Part shown: positions 13,341 to 16,582 of the stretch, in pieces
Layout of the letters: every line of letters begins with the position of its first letter
Numbering within the stretch: position 1 is the first letter of the stretch
Assembly (NCBI GenBank): GCA_021788795.1
Contig: JAJYKG010000016.1
Span: 1-16,582, forward strand
Direction: 5' to 3'
Origin: Thermoplasmata archaeon
GTDB lineage: Archaea > Thermoplasmatota > Thermoplasmata > RBG-16-68-12
Length of the DNA stretch: 16,582 nucleotides
Program-made: the position numbers and the translations under genes
Notes under the pieces: model-generated
Told to the model about the DNA's origin: nothing
The model's input: only the letters and a program-made list of their open reading frames with translations
The model's database searches: none

Positions 13341-14567
13341 TCAGCCGAAGAGCGGGACCTTCCCGCTGCGTTCGGGCTTCGGAATCAGGAAGACCCCCAC
13401 CGCGGACACCAACGCCACCCCGGCGAGGACGTCGAAGGCCAGCCCCAGGCGCGTGTAGTTCGTGAGGATGATTGCGCCCACGACGAGCGGGCCGAACACG
13501 CTGCCGCCCGACGCGCCGAGCCCCCAGACGAGGCCGTTCCCCAAGGCGGAGGAGTTCCTCGGGACATAATCCGCGACGAGGGAGAAGAAGAGCGGGAACC
13601 CGCTGAACGTGAAGAAGCCGAAGAGGGCGAGCAGGGCAATCGATAGCGTCCCCTGCGCGTACACGCCGCCCACGATGGCGGCCGCCGCCCCGAAGGTGCT
13701 CAGGGCGAGGACGAGCCGCTTGTCGTACCGGTCCACGAGCAGCCCGAAGGAGGGCTGGCCCACGATCGCCGGCGCGTAAACAGTCGTGACGGCGATGAAC
13801 AGGGCGGCCCCCGAGCCCAGCCCCTTGTCGAGGGCCAGGAACGTGGGGATGTAGTACGCGATCCCCTGGGTCGCGAGGGATCGGATGAGGACGACGACGG
13901 TCAGGGCGAGGACGCCCTTCGTCGCCACGTCGCGGCCGCGTCCCCGCTGCGGCGCCTCCTCGCGGCTCACGGCGGCCCGCTCGCGCAGGCCGACCCAGAT
14001 CGTCACCGCCGCGGCGAAGCCGATCACCGCGATGAGGAGGAGCGGGTCGTAGCCCACGAGGACGACCGCGGCCAAGGAGAAGATCGCGGGGAAGAGGGCC
14101 CGGCCCGCGCTCCCCCAGGCCCCGTTGAACCCGAGGGCCCAGCCGCGGCTGCGTTCATCGAAGCTGGACTGGAGGATGCTCCCCCCGAGCGGGTGGTAGA
14201 ACGAGGTCCCGAAGCCCATGAGGAACGCCGAACCGCCGATGACGGCCACGAGCGCGGCCCCTGTGGCGAACGTCAGGCCGGCGTAGAAGCCGAGGAAGCT
14301 CGTCGAGACGAACGCGATCCCGAGCGCGATGAGGGCCCCCGGCCTTCCGCTCCGGTCCGCCCAGCGCCCCACGAACGGGCTGAGGAGGAGCGAGGCGCCA
14401 TTGGCCGCGACCGCGACGCCGGTAACGACCACGGGCGGAGCGCCCTTCTGGGAGGCCAGCAGGGCGCCGATGATGGAGAGGAAGATCGCCATGCCGTCGT
14501 TCGTGGCATGGGCGAGGGACGTGTAGACGAGGGCCCGCAGCCGGGTCGCGCGGGAGGGGAGGGACAA
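13341..14567 (-). CDS. MFS transporter, Fsr-like
   Basis: This is a 408-residue major facilitator protein with about 12 membrane helices. It opens with SLAHATNDG and has GRWADRSGRP (motif A, 67-76) and FYHPLGGSILQ (123-133), features shared with the fosmidomycin-resistance (Fsr) group of drug exporters. The central cytosolic loop is Arg-rich (about 196-215, RGRGRD). Substrate is not known. The frame begins at TTG 14567; there is no ATG before residue 26, which would delete part of helix 1. A TATA-like box about 30 bases upstream and the lack of a Shine-Dalgarno site suggest a leaderless mRNA starting at TTG. Its sequence is clearly different from the other MFS gene at 5601. Confidence 0.88.
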   Translation of the reverse strand: MSLPSRATRLRALVYTSLAHATNDGMAIFLSIIGALLASQKGAPPVVVTGVAVAANGASLLLSPFVGRWADRSGRPGALIALGIAFVSTSFLGFYAGLTFATGAALVAVIGGSAFLMGFGTSFYHPLGGSILQSSFDERSRGWALGFNGAWGSAGRALFPAIFSLAAVVLVGYDPLLLIAVIGFAAAVTIWVGLRERAAVSREEAPQRGRGRDVATKGVLALTVVVLIRSLATQGIAYYIPTFLALDKGLGSGAALFIAVTTVYAPAIVGQPSFGLLVDRYDKRLVLALSTFGAAAAIVGGVYAQGTLSIALLALFGFFTFSGFPLFFSLVADYVPRNSSALGNGLVWGLGASGGSVFGPLVVGAIILTNYTRLGLAFDVLAGVALVSAVGVFLIPKPERSGKVPLFG

Positions 14568-14592
14568 GGGATCGCCGTTGCACTCGCGTCCC

Positions 14593-14601
14593 TACTTTAT
14601 C
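14593..14601 (-). promoter_or_regulatory. TATA box of the Fsr-like MFS gene
   Basis: The minus strand reads GATAAAGTA, centred about 30 bases before TTG 14567. It lies in the 56-base gap after the radical SAM gene, showing that the MFS gene has its own promoter. Confidence 0.55.
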
Positions 14602-14623
14602 AGCGTTTGTCCGTACTCGGGGC

Positions 14624-16042
14624 TCACGTCGTCGCGGCCTGGAACCCCTCGCGCAGCCGCCGACGGACGTCCGGGTTGAAGAGGTTGCCGAAGACGATCT
14701 TGCGCCCCGTCCGGTTCGAGCCCATCATGCGGACGAAGTCCTTCATCCCGCCCGTGCTCTTCCATCCCTCGATGTGCGCCGCGTAGGCGTCCTGGGAAAG
14801 CTTGCCGAGCCGTTCCTGCGTGAGCCCGTCCTCGTGGTACTCCCAGATCCGATGGTTCCGCTTCCAATCGCCCTCCGCCACGATGCCGTCGCGGATGAGG
14901 CCGTCCCAGATCGGCGTGCCGATGAGGCAGTCGAGGATGTTCACCTGCACCGCGTGCGGGCGCAGGCTGCGGATGAAGGCGATTGTGTGCTGGATGTCCT
15001 CCGGGCTCTCCACCGGGGCCCCGATGATGAACGACGTGACCACGATCATCCCCGCGCGCTTGGCGTCCGCGACCGCCTTCTGCGCCTTGGCCGCGGTGAT
15101 GCTCTTCTTGTAGTAGTCGAGGACGCGCGGCGTGGGGCTCTCGACGCCGAAGTAGATGACCTCGAAGCCCGCATGCTTCATCGTCCGCAGGAGCTCGTAC
15201 GGCGCGTTGTCCACGCGGCCCTCGCAGTAGAACCGCATCCGGATCTTGCGTTCGCGGATCTCTTTGCATAGCTCCACGACGCGGCTCTTCTTCAGGGTGA
15301 AGTTGTCGTCCACGATGACGACGGTCTCGTACCCCTGGTCGTACAGTCCCTCAAGCTCGTTGGCCACGTTGGCCGCACTCCGCGCGCGCCAGCGGCACTG
15401 GGAGAACGCCGCGCAGGAGCAATACGTGCATGCGTAGGGGCAGCCGCGGGACGTCACGATCGTCGTGAACTTGCCGTACGTGAGGCGGATGTTCTGATGA
15501 AAGTAGCCGTACTCCAGGTCGCCCAGGAGGGAACGGTCCGGGATGGGCAGGCGGTCGAGGTCGTGGATCACCGCGAGGGGCCGACTCACCAGGTGGCCGT
15601 CCGCCTCGAAGGTGATACCCTCCACGTCCGCGGGGCTCGTCCCTGCCTCGAGCCGGTCCAGGAGGTCGGGGAACGCGCGCTCTGCCTCGCCCTTGATCAC
15701 GTAGTCGACGAACGGGTAGTCGCGGAGGATCTTCTCCGCTGCGAAGGTCGAATGGTACCCCCCCATCGCGAGGGTGGTGCCGGGGGAGGTTTCATGGATT
15801 CCGCGAAGGGCGTCGATGGCGTCGAGGAATGTGTGGGTCGAGCAGTTGATTCCGAAGACATCCGGCGCGGCGTCGGTCACCCGCCGGGCGAGCTCATCCC
15901 CGCTCAGGTTCCGGCAGAATGCGTCGAGCACCTGGACGTCCGTCCGGCCGCGCGTCTTCAGGCTCCCGGCGATGTAGAGGAGCCCCAGAGGTGGCCACAA
16001 TTCCGTAGTCTTTCCTGGAGGCGTGGACAGGAGGACCTTCAT
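14624..16042 (-). CDS. B12-binding-domain radical SAM enzyme (class B-like), substrate unknown
   Basis: The 472-residue protein has an N-terminal cobalamin-binding-like Rossmann domain (1-140, with WPPLGLLYIAG at 16-26 and GGYHSTF at 94-100). It lacks an obvious D-x-H-x-x-G base-off motif, as do several members. A radical SAM barrel follows (about 190-400), with cluster ligands C201, C205 and C208 in RGCPYACTYC, and downstream GVESPTPRVLD and FIIGAPVES. A C-terminal helical region completes it. Relatives include BchE, methyltransferases and archaeal lipid-modifying enzymes such as the GDGT ring synthases GrsA/GrsB; which, if any, applies here cannot be read from the sequence. ATG 16042 (MKVLLSTPPG) begins the conserved first strand; the frame is open 35 codons further but that stretch is Pro/Arg-rich filler. 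No clear TATA or ribosome site precedes it. Confidence 0.9.
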   Translation of the reverse strand: MKVLLSTPPGKTTELWPPLGLLYIAGSLKTRGRTDVQVLDAFCRNLSGDELARRVTDAAPDVFGINCSTHTFLDAIDALRGIHETSPGTTLAMGGYHSTFAAEKILRDYPFVDYVIKGEAERAFPDLLDRLEAGTSPADVEGITFEADGHLVSRPLAVIHDLDRLPIPDRSLLGDLEYGYFHQNIRLTYGKFTTIVTSRGCPYACTYCSCAAFSQCRWRARSAANVANELEGLYDQGYETVVIVDDNFTLKKSRVVELCKEIRERKIRMRFYCEGRVDNAPYELLRTMKHAGFEVIYFGVESPTPRVLDYYKKSITAAKAQKAVADAKRAGMIVVTSFIIGAPVESPEDIQHTIAFIRSLRPHAVQVNILDCLIGTPIWDGLIRDGIVAEGDWKRNHRIWEYHEDGLTQERLGKLSQDAYAAHIEGWKSTGGMKDFVRMMGSNRTGRKIVFGNLFNPDVRRRLREGFQAATT

Positions 16043-16199
16043 TGGTGCGGGCTGGGGTCGCGGGAGCCGCCCGACCTGACTCTCCCTGGAGGCGGGACGG
16101 CCGGTCACCGGAGGACGATCCTCCCGAGCCGGTGGACCCGGCATCAAGGCTCTGTACTTTCAATGGGTGTTCCTCGGGGTTCCATGCGGAAATGGAAGT

Positions 16200-16376
16200 C
16201 TAGAGGCCCAGGAGAGCGTCCAGAGACCAAGCGCCCGCCCCCAGGAACACGAGCGCCAAGGCGCCCGCGAGGAAGAGGAGGTCCGTCTCCCAGCCGCCCA
16301 TGAGCTTCTTGCCGAGCTTACCAAGGTACTCCGAGAGAGTTCCGATCGGACAAATCCACGAGCAGAGCGCCCGCCG
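16200..16376 (-). pseudogene. Fragment resembling the C-terminus of a DoxX-family membrane protein
   Basis: In the minus frame ending at TAG 16200-16202, the last 33 codons (from ATG 16301) begin GGWETDLLFLAGALALVFLG and end in AWSLDALLGL. This resembles the last membrane helix and the G-x-x-x-S-L-D-A-L-L end of DoxX/DoxD quinol oxidase-type proteins. The frame stays protein-like back to about 16376 (CSWICPIGTLSEYLGKLGKK). Further upstream it turns into Arg/Ser/Pro-rich sequence typical of a shadow frame and reaches a stop at 16476-16478. No frame supplies the missing helices, so it looks like a broken gene. It overlaps the end of the CaiB-like frame. A separate short membrane protein, starting at ATG 16301, is possible but less likely. 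Confidence 0.35.
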
Positions 16377-16582
16377 GAACCTCGTACGCCGCCAGGCGGG
16401 CGAGCCAGTCAGCGCGCGTACGGGTCGAGAACCGCTCCTGGAGGACGGCCTGCAGCTCGTCGTAGGCGGCGGTGATCAACGCGACGATCGCCTGGCTGAC
16501 GGGGAAGAGATCGAGGCAGCGCGCCGCCCACTGCCGCGCCGCCACGGCCGGATGCCCCATCAATTCGATCAGCAGCGGGATC
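16318..16582 (-). CDS. Partial frame resembling CaiB/BaiF CoA-transferase, truncated at its C-terminus
   Basis: The frame is open from the window edge to TAA 16318-16320 and gives 87 residues. ELMGHPAVA near the start and LQERFSTRTRADWLARL followed by YEVPAGAL resemble the CaiB/BaiF (family III CoA-transferase) stretch in which a short helix with T-R-T-R-x-E-W-x-x-x-L leads to G-V-P-x-G-P. In that family many residues normally follow the VPxGP turn, but here only LVDLSDRNSLGVPW remains, and it is not family-like. The gene thus seems cut about 50 bases before its stop, next to a DoxX-like fragment in another frame. Only the C-terminal part is visible and the assignment is from memory. Confidence 0.4.
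   Translation of the reverse strand, partial: IPLLIELMGHPAVAARQWAARCLDLFPVSQAIVALITAAYDELQAVLQERFSTRTRADWLARLAAYEVPAGALLVDLSDRNSLGVPW

Noticed and set aside
16043..16147. 35-codon upstream extension of the radical SAM protein
   Set aside because: Pro/Arg/Gly-rich and unlike the family, whose first strand begins at MKVLLSTPPG. I see only a weak TATA-like stretch near 16155-16163 in the remaining spacer.
1..16582. tRNA or rRNA genes, CRISPR arrays, insertion sequences, phage genes
   Set aside because: No cloverleaf-like or conserved rRNA stretch, no regularly spaced repeats, no transposase or integrase motif, and no terminal repeats were seen by eye in either strand.

Overview
The window is GC-rich archaeal DNA, most likely from a high-GC lineage of Thermoplasmata (Thermoplasmatota). 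The archaeal call rests on RNA polymerase subunit Rpo11/RpoL, an archaeal-type TruD, and an archaeal HMG-CoA synthase / thiolase / DUF35 cluster behind its usual HTH gene. It is also supported by a two-domain protein disulfide oxidoreductase and by TATA-like boxes 27-31 bases before start codons with no leader. The class-level placement is an inference from general gene content and could be wrong.

Layout, left to right. Bases 2-103 hold the end of a + strand protein, possibly a SNF2-type helicase. rpoL and truD form a minus-strand pair (205-1753), and a divergent + strand gene encodes an uncharacterised coiled-coil protein (1913-3097). A minus-strand operon at 3137-5434 encodes a PadR repressor, an ABC ATPase and an ABC-2 permease; a perfect 14-bp palindrome sits beside and partly inside its TATA box. 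Four + strand genes follow: an MFS transporter, a zinc-ribbon four-helix membrane protein, a small proline-rich membrane protein, and an M29-aminopeptidase-like protein that appears to have lost most of its metal ligands.

The minus-strand block 9137-12447 is the upper mevalonate operon: HTH regulator, HMG-CoA synthase, thiolase-family protein and DUF35 zinc-ribbon/OB protein. Its genes are joined by a 4-base overlap and by gaps of 2 bases and 1 base. In other archaea these products form a complex that passes acetoacetyl-CoA directly from thiolase to synthase. Here the synthase keeps its catalytic residues, but the thiolase has unusual residues at the positions I expect for its nucleophile and catalytic His. 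A divergent + strand gene encodes a protein disulfide oxidoreductase with CEAC and CPYC active sites. On the minus strand follow a second MFS transporter of Fsr-like appearance, starting with a leaderless TTG, and a B12-binding-type radical SAM enzyme. The right edge holds what look like two truncated gene fragments joined end to end, CaiB-like then DoxX-like.

Two expression styles recur. First genes of transcription units tend to have a TATA-like box about 27-31 bases before the start codon and no Shine-Dalgarno sequence, so they look leaderless. Several internal genes, and a few single genes, have a clear GGAGG-type site. This pattern moves several starts away from the longest open frame. 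I saw no tRNA, rRNA, CRISPR array, insertion sequence or integrase. All family and residue comparisons are from memory; no search or alignment was run.
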